Of a stretch of DNA of 64,000 nt, positions 7,845 to 16,131 are shown one piece after another. The notes beneath the pieces were generated by a model. It made no database searches. It was not told where the DNA came from and saw only the letters and a program-made list of their open reading frames with translations. The stretch comes from Paenibacillus sp. 32352. GTDB lineage: Bacteria; Bacillota; Bacilli; Paenibacillales; NBRC-103111. Numbering within the stretch: position 1 is the stretch's first letter; every line of letters begins with the position of its first letter. Made by a program: the position numbers and the translations under genes. The stretch spans positions 1 through 64,000 of the forward strand of contig NZ_MZNT01000011.1 in the NCBI RefSeq assembly GCF_002042965.1, in the 5' to 3' direction.

Positions 7845-8882
7845 ATGCCGCAATTGGATTCTTTTCTTGACGGTATTTATGATGCATTACAGGAGCAGCG
7901 CGGGAGCCAAATGGGGTCTCGGGAGCAGAAGCGGCTGGAGCTTAGAAGCAGGTTGATTGAATCGCTCGGAAGCTTTGATATGCCGCAGGGGGAGGATGCC
8001 GATTTTCGGCCGGTATTGCTGGAAAGCGTCGAGCTGGAGGACGTAATCCGCGAGAGGGTTGAGATATCAACCTTGGGCGGGCTTCGTATGCCGGTATATA
8101 TAATGAAGCCCAAGCAGCTGCAGGGCAAGAATCCGGCCGTCCTGCTATGGCACGGTCATGGCTACGGGAGCAGGTCCTTGGTCGGCTTGCAGGAGGATGG
8201 ATCGCCGAAGCCCGAGACGGGCAAGAGAGGGGATAATATCGCTCTAGAGCTCGCACGCCGCGGACTTGTTGTCGTGGCGCCGGAGGTAGCAGGATTCGGT
8301 GACCGGAGGTTGGAGCGCGACCGATTGCAGGACCCTAGTCTAAAAAATTCATGCTATAACCTGTCGGTATCGTTAATGATGGCCGGTAAAACGACAGCAG
8401 GCCTTCGCGTATACGAGGCGCTTCGCGCATCCGAATATGCATCGACCCTGGAGGAGGTGGATGCCGGACGGATCGGGAATATGGGACATTCCGGGGGAGG
8501 AACGATCGCTTCGTTGTCCGCCGCTCTTGATCCTCGAATTCAAGCGTCTGTCGTCGGGATTTATCCGAACACCTACCGGGGCAGCATACTGGCCATGCGT
8601 CATTGCCTGTGTAATTATATCCCGGGCATACTGCTTCATGCCGAAATGCCGGATTTGCTCGGATTAATCGCTCCGAAGCCGCTGTTTATCGAAGCGGGGA
8701 TGGATGATCCGATATTCCCTGTCGCAACGACCCGAGAAGCGATTCGTATATTGGAGAAAATTTACACAGACATGGGGCTCAGCTCGAATCTGGATTCCCA
8801 TGTGTTCGAGGGCAGGCATGAGGTTAGCGGGGAGAGGTCCTTTGATTGGCTCGCGAATACTCTAACCAGACTGAAGTCTTGA
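7845..8882 (+). CDS. Alpha/beta hydrolase, acetyl esterase-like
   Basis: A 345-residue cytoplasmic alpha/beta-hydrolase. It shows WHGHGYGSRS (oxyanion-hole region), the nucleophile elbow GHSGGG with Ser216, a candidate acid in AGMDDPIFP and a candidate base in FEGRHEVSG. The long N-terminal cap and the motif order resemble acetyl-xylan-esterase and 'abhydrolase_7' type enzymes that deacylate sugars. The start ATG 7845 is nine bases after GGAGG; an in-frame ATG at 7824 lacks a ribosome site. Position beside DUF2264 and ahead of a sugar-sensing regulator suggests it removes acyl groups from imported oligosaccharides. The substrate is unknown. Confidence 0.8.
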   Translation: MPQLDSFLDGIYDALQEQRGSQMGSREQKRLELRSRLIESLGSFDMPQGEDADFRPVLLESVELEDVIRERVEISTLGGLRMPVYIMKPKQLQGKNPAVLLWHGHGYGSRSLVGLQEDGSPKPETGKRGDNIALELARRGLVVVAPEVAGFGDRRLERDRLQDPSLKNSCYNLSVSLMMAGKTTAGLRVYEALRASEYASTLEEVDAGRIGNMGHSGGGTIASLSAALDPRIQASVVGIYPNTYRGSILAMRHCLCNYIPGILLHAEMPDLLGLIAPKPLFIEAGMDDPIFPVATTREAIRILEKIYTDMGLSSNLDSHVFEGRHEVSGERSFDWLANTLTRLKS

Positions 8883-9021
8883 TGGGAACAATTTCATTAA
8901 CTCTCCCATGCATAACGATTTTTCCGCTGCGTCGGCTAACGCGACTTGTCCTTCCCAGAGATTTTCAGTATGCTAAGAAAAGGAAAAGCTGAGTAATGCG
9001 AGGCAGATGTGGGGTAGATTC

Positions 9022-10440
9022 ATGCTGAAACGAAACAGCCGCAAATATTTTCGGGCGCGTTTGGAAGAGATGATCGCGACGCTTCGCGAGGAGATTATTT
9101 CGGGAAAGCTTCCAATTGGGAGCTTCCTGCCCTCAGAGAATGATCTGGAGCTGCGATTTCAATTGAGCAACAACTCGGTCCGCAAGGGGCTCGAAACCCT
9201 CGTTGAGGAAGGCCTGATCGAGAAAATTGCCCGCGTCGGCAACAAGGTCATCCGCCCACCCGAGCCGAGCGGTACCGTCATCAAATTCGGTTACGTCCAG
9301 GCAACCGGAGAGCTTGCCCTGCTGGACAGCTTGCTTGATAGCTTTCACCGGCAGTATCCTCATATTCGCGTGCAACCGGTTGAGCTGTCCTCGATGAATT
9401 ACAGCCGAACGCTGCTGGAATATATGGATGCGGAAATGCTGGACGTCGCCATGATGAACAACAATAATTTTCAGGATTTTGCCGAGGCCGGACAAACCGG
9501 ACTGCTGGAGCCTCTTGAAATTAATGATGAGCTGTATCCTTTTGCTACAGCTCCTTTTGTAAGCGGGGAAGTGACGCTCGTACAGCCCTTTATTCAATCA
9601 CCCGTTGTGCTATGCTACAATAAAGAGCATTTCCGTGAATCAAGAGTTCCCGAGCCGGACAGCAGCTGGACATGGCGGGACTTGTTCCGCTACGGGAAGC
9701 AGCTTGCGGTGAAGGGCCAACGGTTCGGCTTCTATTTCTATCTTCCTTCCCGTAACCGGTGGCCCATCTTCATGCTGCAAAGCGGCGGAAAGTTCGAATC
9801 TGACGCCAAAGGGGAGTATCATCTGACAGCCAGCAAAGCTGTGGACGGCTTAGGCATCTGCAGAGAGCTGCTGGAGATGACCGATGTTTTTCCTGTCCTG
9901 CTGTCGGAAAGCGATGCCGATGCAGAGGCGCTGTTCTTGGAAGGGAAGGTATCCGTCATTATGACGACGTATTACTTCCTCAACCAGCTGAAGGATGCCG
10001 GCATTTCCTTTGATGTATCGCCCCTGCCCGGAATGGAAAACAATAAGACGCTGCTGATCGTCAACGGTCTGGCTGTCAACCGCCGTTCCCGGTCCAAAGA
10101 GGCGTCCAAATTGCTGGTGCAGTTCCTTACCTCCTACGAGACCCAGCTCAGGATTCGGTGTCAAACCTTGAATATTACGGCACACCGGTCGGCCATGGAA
10201 TGGCAGGGGGAGGAAACGATATACCGCCCTTCGCGATTTTTCATGTACAGGGAGATTATTCCGACCTTCCGCCTCATCACGGAGATTGGGCTCAGCAACC
10301 ATCAGCTCAAAGAAATGCAGCGGGAAACGATGCTGTTTTTATCCGGTCTGCAGGATCGGGACTCGTTATGCCGAAAGCTGGAGCAGCTGCTTCCGCAAGC
10401 GGATAGCGGGATCACCGTGAGCCCTAATCTTAATAGATAG
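9022..10440 (+). CDS. GntR-type regulator fused to a solute-binding-protein domain
   Basis: The 472-residue product has an N-terminal GntR winged helix (about residues 5-75: LREEIISGKLPIGSFLPSEN, LSNNSVRKGLETLVEEGLIE). It is fused to a family-1 extracellular solute-binding domain (about 85-430: LLDSLLDSFHRQYPHIRVQPV, SWTWRDLFRYGKQL, LFLEGKVSVIMTTYY, LLVQFLTSYETQLRI). There is no signal peptide or lipobox, so the binding-protein fold serves as a cytoplasmic ligand sensor in place of the usual FadR or UTRA domain. The start ATG 9022 is seven bases after GGGG; the in-frame ATG 9007 has a ribosome site that is too close. It precedes a binding lipoprotein and enzymes it probably controls. Confidence 0.85.
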   Translation: MLKRNSRKYFRARLEEMIATLREEIISGKLPIGSFLPSENDLELRFQLSNNSVRKGLETLVEEGLIEKIARVGNKVIRPPEPSGTVIKFGYVQATGELALLDSLLDSFHRQYPHIRVQPVELSSMNYSRTLLEYMDAEMLDVAMMNNNNFQDFAEAGQTGLLEPLEINDELYPFATAPFVSGEVTLVQPFIQSPVVLCYNKEHFRESRVPEPDSSWTWRDLFRYGKQLAVKGQRFGFYFYLPSRNRWPIFMLQSGGKFESDAKGEYHLTASKAVDGLGICRELLEMTDVFPVLLSESDADAEALFLEGKVSVIMTTYYFLNQLKDAGISFDVSPLPGMENNKTLLIVNGLAVNRRSRSKEASKLLVQFLTSYETQLRIRCQTLNITAHRSAMEWQGEETIYRPSRFFMYREIIPTFRLITEIGLSNHQLKEMQRETMLFLSGLQDRDSLCRKLEQLLPQADSGITVSPNLNR

Positions 10441-10469
10441 ATAAGAAAATATCCAAAGAATGAATCGGT

Positions 10470-10500
10470 GCAGGCTCTTAAGAGAGCCTGCTTTTTATAT
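10470..10500 (+). terminator. Intrinsic terminator after the GntR/SBP hybrid gene
   Basis: GCAGGCTCT pairs with AGAGCCTGC around a short TTAAG loop and is followed by TTTTTATATTT. It separates the regulator from the downstream operon. Confidence 0.88.
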
Positions 10501-10603
10501 TTCGGGGCTCTACGAAAGCACCTGAGGCAGCCTCGAGGCCAAGATCCGCTTAGCGGGATTAGTTTGCCCATAGGAAATTGCAAATTGGAGAACTGCTTGT
10601 CTT

Positions 10604-10670
10604 TTGACTCATAATTGACTCATAATATTGACCGAATAGTATTGACGGAGTCCGTAACCTAGTTTATAGT
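10604..10670 (+). promoter_or_regulatory. Promoter with 11-bp tandem operator-like repeats
   Basis: TTGACTCATAA occurs twice back to back (10604-10614 and 10615-10625), followed by a degenerate copy TTGACCGAATA (10628-10638). A good sigma-A promoter overlaps the end of the array: TTGACG (10642-10647), a 17-base spacer and TATAGT (10665-10670). GTGAGTCA, an inverted copy of the TGACTCA core, occurs just downstream (10677-10684). The rest of the interval between the regulator (ends 10440) and the lipoprotein gene (10742) holds only the terminator. The array is the most likely target of the neighbouring GntR-type hybrid. Confidence 0.6.
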
Positions 10671-10741
10671 TATTTTGTGAGTCAGATAAAGGTCATAAAA
10701 GGATGTGGAGGAAGCCAGCAAGGAAACAAGGAGGGGTACGA

Positions 10742-12064
10742 ATGCGGATCAAATCAAAACGGCTGTCAGGATTGATTCTCTGTGCTATTGCCGTATCGTT
10801 GTCGGGATGCGAACCATCAGGAACAACTGGGGAAGCTAAGACGGTGAAGGGAGAGGATCTGGTCAAAAAGGTTAGCGAGACGCCGACGGAGCTTGTCTTC
10901 TACGTTTGCGTCAATGGTTGGACGGAAGAGCAGTTTATGAGCACCTACGGAAACCAAATCAAGAAGAAGTTCCCGAACTACACGCTGAAGTTCATCCCGC
11001 AGAAGGACGCACAGACGCTGCCCAGCGTTATTACTTCGGGGCAAACCATCGATATTTTGATTACATCCATCGGACTAACCTCGAATTTTTTGCTGGCTTA
11101 CGAAATGCAGGACGACATCAGCGGTCTCATCAAGAAGTACAACTATGATTTATCGCGGCTGGAGCCGTCCACGGTGGACATTCAAAGGCAGCTCGCCGGA
11201 GGCGGTATTTATGGATTGCCTGTCAGCACGACCTCTGCAGCTCTGTTTTATAACAAAGCCCTTTTCGACAAATTCGGAGTTCCTTATCCGAGGGATGGAA
11301 TGACCTGGGACGAAATCTATGCTCTGGCCAAGACGATGACCCGAACCGATAATGGCCAGCAGATTAAAGGGATGACGATGTCCGTCCAGCATTTGATGCA
11401 GCTGAATCAGTTATCGGCCCCTCACATTGACTCCAAAACCTCCAAAGCGGCATTTACAGTGGACAGCTTCCGGCAAGCCTTTGGAAATTTAACGCGGTTT
11501 TACAGCATTCCGGGGAATGGACTCCTTAATAACCAATATAATCTGGTAAGCCAGCAGGAGCCGTTCTATAAAGACCAGAATGTCGCCATGTTCGCCGCCT
11601 TGAGCACAACGGCCAGGGTGTTCAAGGACGCTTTGGATTGGGATATCGTACAGCTCCCTGTTTATAAGGAGAAGCCCAATATAGGTCCGCAATCGTACCC
11701 TACCTACTTTTATTTATCCAAGGGAAGCAAGAACAAGGATGCCGCCTTCCAGGTCATGTCCTATGTTACCTCGGATGAATTTCAGGATTTTATTGTCAGG
11801 GACGGCTATTCCTCGATTTTGAAAAATCAAGCCTCAATTATGAATCATTTCGCATCCAACGACCCGGTGCTTGCACATAAGCATGTGAAGTCCTTGCTTC
11901 CCGAGAAATTCGCCGATCCGACGGAAAAGACCAAGTATCAGGCCATCGCCGATAAAGAGATGCTCGCCGCTCTAGTCGATATTGCATCGGGTAAGGACGA
12001 GAATACGGCATTGCGGGAAGCGGAGGAGCGGGCGAACAAAGCTATCGAAGCGACTAAGAAGTAA
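10742..12064 (+). CDS. Sugar ABC transporter solute-binding lipoprotein (orphan)
   Basis: A 440-residue family-1 solute-binding protein. A type II signal ends in the lipobox LSGC, with lipidated Cys23. The mature domain shows VPYPRDGMTWDEIYALAKTM and a C-terminal IASGKDENTALREAEERANK segment typical of carbohydrate binders. It should sit on the outer face of the membrane. AAGGAGGGG precedes ATG 10742; an upstream in-frame start would put extra residues before the signal. No permease or ATPase gene is nearby, so it must lend its ligand to a transporter encoded elsewhere. It is a paralogue of the lipoprotein at 30967. It is followed after 32 bases by the SGNH esterase gene, so it heads the operon. 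Confidence 0.9.
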   Translation: MRIKSKRLSGLILCAIAVSLSGCEPSGTTGEAKTVKGEDLVKKVSETPTELVFYVCVNGWTEEQFMSTYGNQIKKKFPNYTLKFIPQKDAQTLPSVITSGQTIDILITSIGLTSNFLLAYEMQDDISGLIKKYNYDLSRLEPSTVDIQRQLAGGGIYGLPVSTTSAALFYNKALFDKFGVPYPRDGMTWDEIYALAKTMTRTDNGQQIKGMTMSVQHLMQLNQLSAPHIDSKTSKAAFTVDSFRQAFGNLTRFYSIPGNGLLNNQYNLVSQQEPFYKDQNVAMFAALSTTARVFKDALDWDIVQLPVYKEKPNIGPQSYPTYFYLSKGSKNKDAAFQVMSYVTSDEFQDFIVRDGYSSILKNQASIMNHFASNDPVLAHKHVKSLLPEKFADPTEKTKYQAIADKEMLAALVDIASGKDENTALREAEERANKAIEATKK

Positions 12065-12096
12065 ATAGGATGCAGTTGTCAGCTGGAGGGGAAATC

Positions 12097-13155
12097 ATGG
12101 ATTATCAAGGTATTCGTTTTCATAACGTGGTCGAGCTAGAACGTAAGGAGCTGCTTCCGGGCCTGAGGCTTCAGCGATTTCCGAAGCGGGTTCGGCATGC
12201 GTTAAGCGAGAATGGAAGGACGAAAGCGGTGCAATCGAACGGATGTGAGCTTCGTTTTGTTACCGATGCGAAGCATGTGAGGGTTACCCTGGCTTCTCTG
12301 GAAACGAATGGACGCGTGCTTGTGTTCCGCGGCGATTTCTTTCACTCCTCACACACTCTCCAGGCAGGCATAGCGCATACGATTCATCTGGAAATTCCGG
12401 AGCGTTTTGCCGATGTGGAGCCGGACAGCCTGCATAACCGGGCTTTTTCATCCAAGGTATGGCGCGTTTTTTGTGAGCGCTTTAACGCTGTCTTTTATGA
12501 GGTAGATGCATTTGGCCATGAGGTTCGGCCGCCTGACCGGGATGAGGTTCCGAGATTGACCTATCTTGCCTACGGGTCCTCGATTACTCAAGGGGCGGGA
12601 GCGTTAAGTCATTATAACGGGTATGTGCAGCAGGCTGCGAGAAGGCTGGAGGTGGATGTGCTCAATCTTGGCTTGAGCGGCTCGTGCCACTGTGAGCGGG
12701 AGGTGGCTGATCATATAGCGGAACGTTCGGACTGGGACTTCGCATTTCTTGAAATCGGCGTCAATATGATGTCCAGTGTTCCTGCAGAGGAATTCTCAAG
12801 GCGCGCTTCCTACTTGTTGGACGGCATTATTGCCAAGCATCCTGACAAACCGGTTTTCTTGACGACGATTTATCCGAACCGGGCCAGCTTTTACAAAGAT
12901 CAGAGCCATGCAGCGGCAGACAATATGAGAAAATATAACGACATTCTGAGAGCGTATGCAGCATTCAAGAACCACAACCGGCTGTATCTGCTGGAAGGAA
13001 GCGATATTATGACCGATTTCACTTCCTTAACCAGCGATTTGACGCATCCATCCGACTACGGTCACATCACAATGGGAGAGCGTCTGGCTGAAAGTATGCG
13101 TTCCGTAGTGGAACGGCTCAGGGAAGAGAAACAACACGAGGAGGCGTCATTATGA
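12097..13155 (+). CDS. SGNH/GDSL-family esterase
   Basis: A 352-residue protein. An N-terminal beta-sandwich-like region (about 1-150) precedes an SGNH hydrolase domain with the nucleophile block YGSSITQGAG, the LGLSGSCHCE block containing the oxyanion glycine, LEIGVNMM in the place of the usual GxND block, and the catalytic pair in LTHPSDYGH. The two-part layout resembles CE2-like and related acetyl esterases that act on plant polysaccharide fragments. No signal peptide is seen, so it acts inside the cell. GGAGGGG precedes ATG 12097. Its stop overlaps the SDR start (ATGA at 13152). Confidence 0.85.
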   Translation: MDYQGIRFHNVVELERKELLPGLRLQRFPKRVRHALSENGRTKAVQSNGCELRFVTDAKHVRVTLASLETNGRVLVFRGDFFHSSHTLQAGIAHTIHLEIPERFADVEPDSLHNRAFSSKVWRVFCERFNAVFYEVDAFGHEVRPPDRDEVPRLTYLAYGSSITQGAGALSHYNGYVQQAARRLEVDVLNLGLSGSCHCEREVADHIAERSDWDFAFLEIGVNMMSSVPAEEFSRRASYLLDGIIAKHPDKPVFLTTIYPNRASFYKDQSHAAADNMRKYNDILRAYAAFKNHNRLYLLEGSDIMTDFTSLTSDLTHPSDYGHITMGERLAESMRSVVERLREEKQHEEASL

Positions 13156-13922
13156 TTTCTATTAACTTATCCGGACAAATCGCTTTAGTGACAGGAGGGA
13201 ATGCAGGCATCGGATTTGCCATTGCCAGCAAGCTTGCCCAAGCCGGTGCACGGGTAGCGGTCAATTATTTAAGCAAGCAGGAGGCGGCAGAGCAGGCAGT
13301 GCAGGCTATCCGGGACAGCGGCGGGGAAGCGCAATGCTTCCAGGCGGATGTAACGGAAGTGCAGCAAATATCATCCTTGATCGAAAAGGTGGAGCAAGCG
13401 TTCGGAGGCAGGATAGATATTCTGGTAAATAACGCGGGGCATATGATCCAGCGTATCCCTAACACCGAAATGACCGAAGAAGGATATCAGCGAATCATGG
13501 ACGTAAATTTCAAGAGCACCGTATTCCTGAGCAAAGCCGTTCTGCCGGGCATGATGGAGAAGGGTAGAGGGAAAATCGTCAACATGGCGTCGCTTGCGGC
13601 GCACAATGGCGGAGGTCCCGGGGCTTCGGTCTATGCGGCCAGCAAAGCGGCGGTCATGGCTTATTCCAAGGGCTTGGCCAAGGAGGTCGCCCCTCACGGC
13701 ATTCAGGTCAACGTCCTTTCGCCGGGCTTTATCGGGCAGACGGCCTTTCATTCGACTTTTACTTCCGACGCCGCACGCAAGGCGACGGTAAGCGGCATCC
13801 CGCTTGGCCGGGAAGGCCTACCGGAGGATGTGGCCAACAGCGCGCTGTTCCTCTCTTCGCCGCTGTCCGATTACTTGACGGGGGAAACCATCGAGATTAA
13901 CGGTGGCATGTTTATGCGATGA
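13152..13922 (+). CDS. Short-chain dehydrogenase/reductase (SDR)
   Basis: A 256-residue classical SDR. It carries the nucleotide-binding motif TGGNAGIG, the NNAG motif, the catalytic serine in NMASLAA, the YAASK catalytic pair and the C-terminal ETIEINGGMFMR. It reduces or oxidises a sugar or keto-sugar with NAD(P)H. Sitting between an esterase and a heparinase-type lyase, and overlapping both by ATGA, it could process the unsaturated uronate product of the lyase in the manner of KduD or DEH reductases. That role is inference from context. Translation is probably coupled with both neighbours. Confidence 0.88.
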   Translation: MISINLSGQIALVTGGNAGIGFAIASKLAQAGARVAVNYLSKQEAAEQAVQAIRDSGGEAQCFQADVTEVQQISSLIEKVEQAFGGRIDILVNNAGHMIQRIPNTEMTEEGYQRIMDVNFKSTVFLSKAVLPGMMEKGRGKIVNMASLAAHNGGGPGASVYAASKAAVMAYSKGLAKEVAPHGIQVNVLSPGFIGQTAFHSTFTSDAARKATVSGIPLGREGLPEDVANSALFLSSPLSDYLTGETIEINGGMFMR

Positions 13923-15943
13923 ACATTAGCGAGAAGGTTACGAAATATGGCTGGGCGGCTGAAGTGCTGGAACAGCTGCAGAAGGAACTCGACCTGGCTA
14001 TGGCCTTGCCGCTGGATATTCCGGTCGAGCCTGGAGGCTGGTGGCATCAATATGTCTGCCCGAAGCATCATACGGAGCTGCTGTTCGATCCCATAGAGGC
14101 GGATGCCCGGGAATTTCACTGCCCAGAAGGCTGCACGCTGCAAGGGGAGCCTTATCGCGGAGCCTGGCTGGTGATGAAGCATCAATCCTATGCCCGGTAT
14201 GCGCTTCAGGCAGCTGCCGTTTATGCCGGAACCGGACAGGAGCGTTATGCCCAGTGGAGTATGGATATTGTTTTGCGATACGCGGCGCAATTCCCAAGCT
14301 ACCCCGTTCATCCTGAGGCGGAAGGCTGGATGCTCAAAGGCAGGGCATTTCATCAGGCCTTGACGGAGGCCATCTGGGCTACGACATTGCTGCGCGCGTA
14401 TTTGCTTCTTGGCGACGCTGGAAGAGAATCCGCCGGGAAGAATGAGACTGATCAGCTGGAGCTGTTCTTCTCTATGCTGGAGGAAAGCATGACTCAATCC
14501 AGAAAGCTGCTGGTCGAAGTGCAGAAGAAGCCGGAGAGCAATTATACGGCCTGGCTCAACGCTGCGCTTGCCTGCTTGTATGCTCGAAGGCAAGATTCGG
14601 AGCGGATGAAGGAGCTTCTCGAAGGAGAGGGGGGACTCAGGCATCACTTATCCATCGGGATTCGTCCTGACCAGATGGAATACGAGGGGAGTACCTACTA
14701 CCATGTATTCGTCCTGCGAGCTTATTTTATTGCAGCGGAGATGGCCGGTCGGCTAGGTATGGACTGGTATTCAATGACTGGAGAGCAGGGACAGTCGTTT
14801 GAAGGGATGCTGGACGTCATGGCAGCTTTGGCTAATGATCAAGGCGAGCTTATCGCGCTTCATGACGGCCCATATCAGCGTATACCGTATGCCAGAGAAA
14901 TCGCCGAAACGGTAGAAGTCGGATTAACTCGGTACAGTAAAGATAGGTATGTGCCGCTTCTCCGTGAGGCATACCGCCAGATGTACGGGAGGCCGGTGAG
15001 AGCCGGACTAGAAGCGCTTGTCTACGGCCAAGGAAGTTTGGAGGACTATCATGAGCCGGATCCTGGTCGGAATACCTCGAAGCTGCTCGAATCATCCGGT
15101 TTTGTCATTGGGCGAAGGCCAAGCGGACTGCTCTCGTTCTTTGCCGATTACGGGGAGCATGGAGGATCACACGGCCATTACGATAAGCTGCATTTGACAC
15201 TGGCATCCAGGGATGGATGGCTCGCGCCTGAGCTCGGAATGGTGCCTTACGGCTCGGTCATGAGAAAGGAATGGTACGCTTGTACCGAGAGTCATAACAC
15301 GGTTGTAATAGGTCAGCGGTCACAAGCCGCTCATACAGGGAAGCTTGTCCGTTATGAAGATAATCCGGAATGGACCTACGCTTGGCTAAGTTCATCGGAA
15401 GCGTATGAAGGCTGCCGAATGGACCGGCATCTGCTGCTAACAGGCAGCTGGCTGTTGGATTGGTTTGAGGTTGAGCTTGAGGAAGAAGCCGCTATAGATT
15501 GGTGGATGCACAGCCCTAAGTTATCTCCATTAAATAGCGAGCTATGGAAGCCAAAATCCGGCTTGCTGGACGAGGCGGGATCGTATCGTTATGTCCAAAC
15601 GGTTTCGGAATGCATCGGGCAATCGGCCGAAGCGGATTGGGTCCAGCTAACCATGAGCGGAAGGAGCGGGGAAGGGATCCGAATGTCGGCTTGGCTGTCC
15701 CCGAGCTCCCGTATGGTACTTACAGAAACTCCGGGAACTGCGGAGCGGCCTATCGATAGGATGCATGGCATCCTTCACCGGCAGTTTGGACGGAAGGCTG
15801 CTTTTATCACGGTATATGGTGAAACTGGGGAAAGCGGCAGCCTTAGGATGTCCCTTTTACCTAAGGATAGGAAGGCTGTTGAGCTGGAAGAATGGCGGGC
15901 TGTCTTAGATCCGGTACGCGGACTTGAACTCAAACGGTCATAA
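13919..15943 (+). CDS. Heparinase II/III-family polysaccharide lyase
   Basis: The 674-residue protein has an N-terminal alpha/alpha toroid (about 1-340) with GWWHQYVCPKHHTELLF, KPESNYTAWLNAALACLY and QMEYEGSTYYHVFVLRAYF. The heparinase II/III-like beta-sandwich follows (about 380-600) with DYGEHGGSHGHYDKLHLTL and TESHNTVVIGQ. This block is shared by PL12, PL15, PL17 and PL21 lyases, which cleave uronic-acid glycans by beta-elimination. The HGHYDKL spelling is closest to the oligoalginate/uronate lyases as I remember them. There is no signal peptide, so it probably acts on imported oligosaccharides. Start ATG 13919 overlaps the SDR stop. No terminator is evident after it. Confidence 0.85.
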   Translation: MNISEKVTKYGWAAEVLEQLQKELDLAMALPLDIPVEPGGWWHQYVCPKHHTELLFDPIEADAREFHCPEGCTLQGEPYRGAWLVMKHQSYARYALQAAAVYAGTGQERYAQWSMDIVLRYAAQFPSYPVHPEAEGWMLKGRAFHQALTEAIWATTLLRAYLLLGDAGRESAGKNETDQLELFFSMLEESMTQSRKLLVEVQKKPESNYTAWLNAALACLYARRQDSERMKELLEGEGGLRHHLSIGIRPDQMEYEGSTYYHVFVLRAYFIAAEMAGRLGMDWYSMTGEQGQSFEGMLDVMAALANDQGELIALHDGPYQRIPYAREIAETVEVGLTRYSKDRYVPLLREAYRQMYGRPVRAGLEALVYGQGSLEDYHEPDPGRNTSKLLESSGFVIGRRPSGLLSFFADYGEHGGSHGHYDKLHLTLASRDGWLAPELGMVPYGSVMRKEWYACTESHNTVVIGQRSQAAHTGKLVRYEDNPEWTYAWLSSSEAYEGCRMDRHLLLTGSWLLDWFEVELEEEAAIDWWMHSPKLSPLNSELWKPKSGLLDEAGSYRYVQTVSECIGQSAEADWVQLTMSGRSGEGIRMSAWLSPSSRMVLTETPGTAERPIDRMHGILHRQFGRKAAFITVYGETGESGSLRMSLLPKDRKAVELEEWRAVLDPVRGLELKRS

Positions 15944-16131
15944 GGTCCGGTTCAGCTACAAAATGGTTCTGGACTTCATGAGGAGAACAAAGTAACATTA
16001 CAGGTGAAATGAAACATCTTCATAAGAAGAACGTAAAAGAAGTATGCCCGAATGGGATAAGCATGTGCGGGTGCAGAGCAATGTACCCTAAAAATCAAAT
16101 AATGTAAGTAAACCAAAAGGAGGTGAATGCA

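Noticed and set aside
13871..14647. 258-codon minus-strand ORF
   Set aside because: Antisense to the SDR and lyase genes in a coupled operon; composition is not protein-like.
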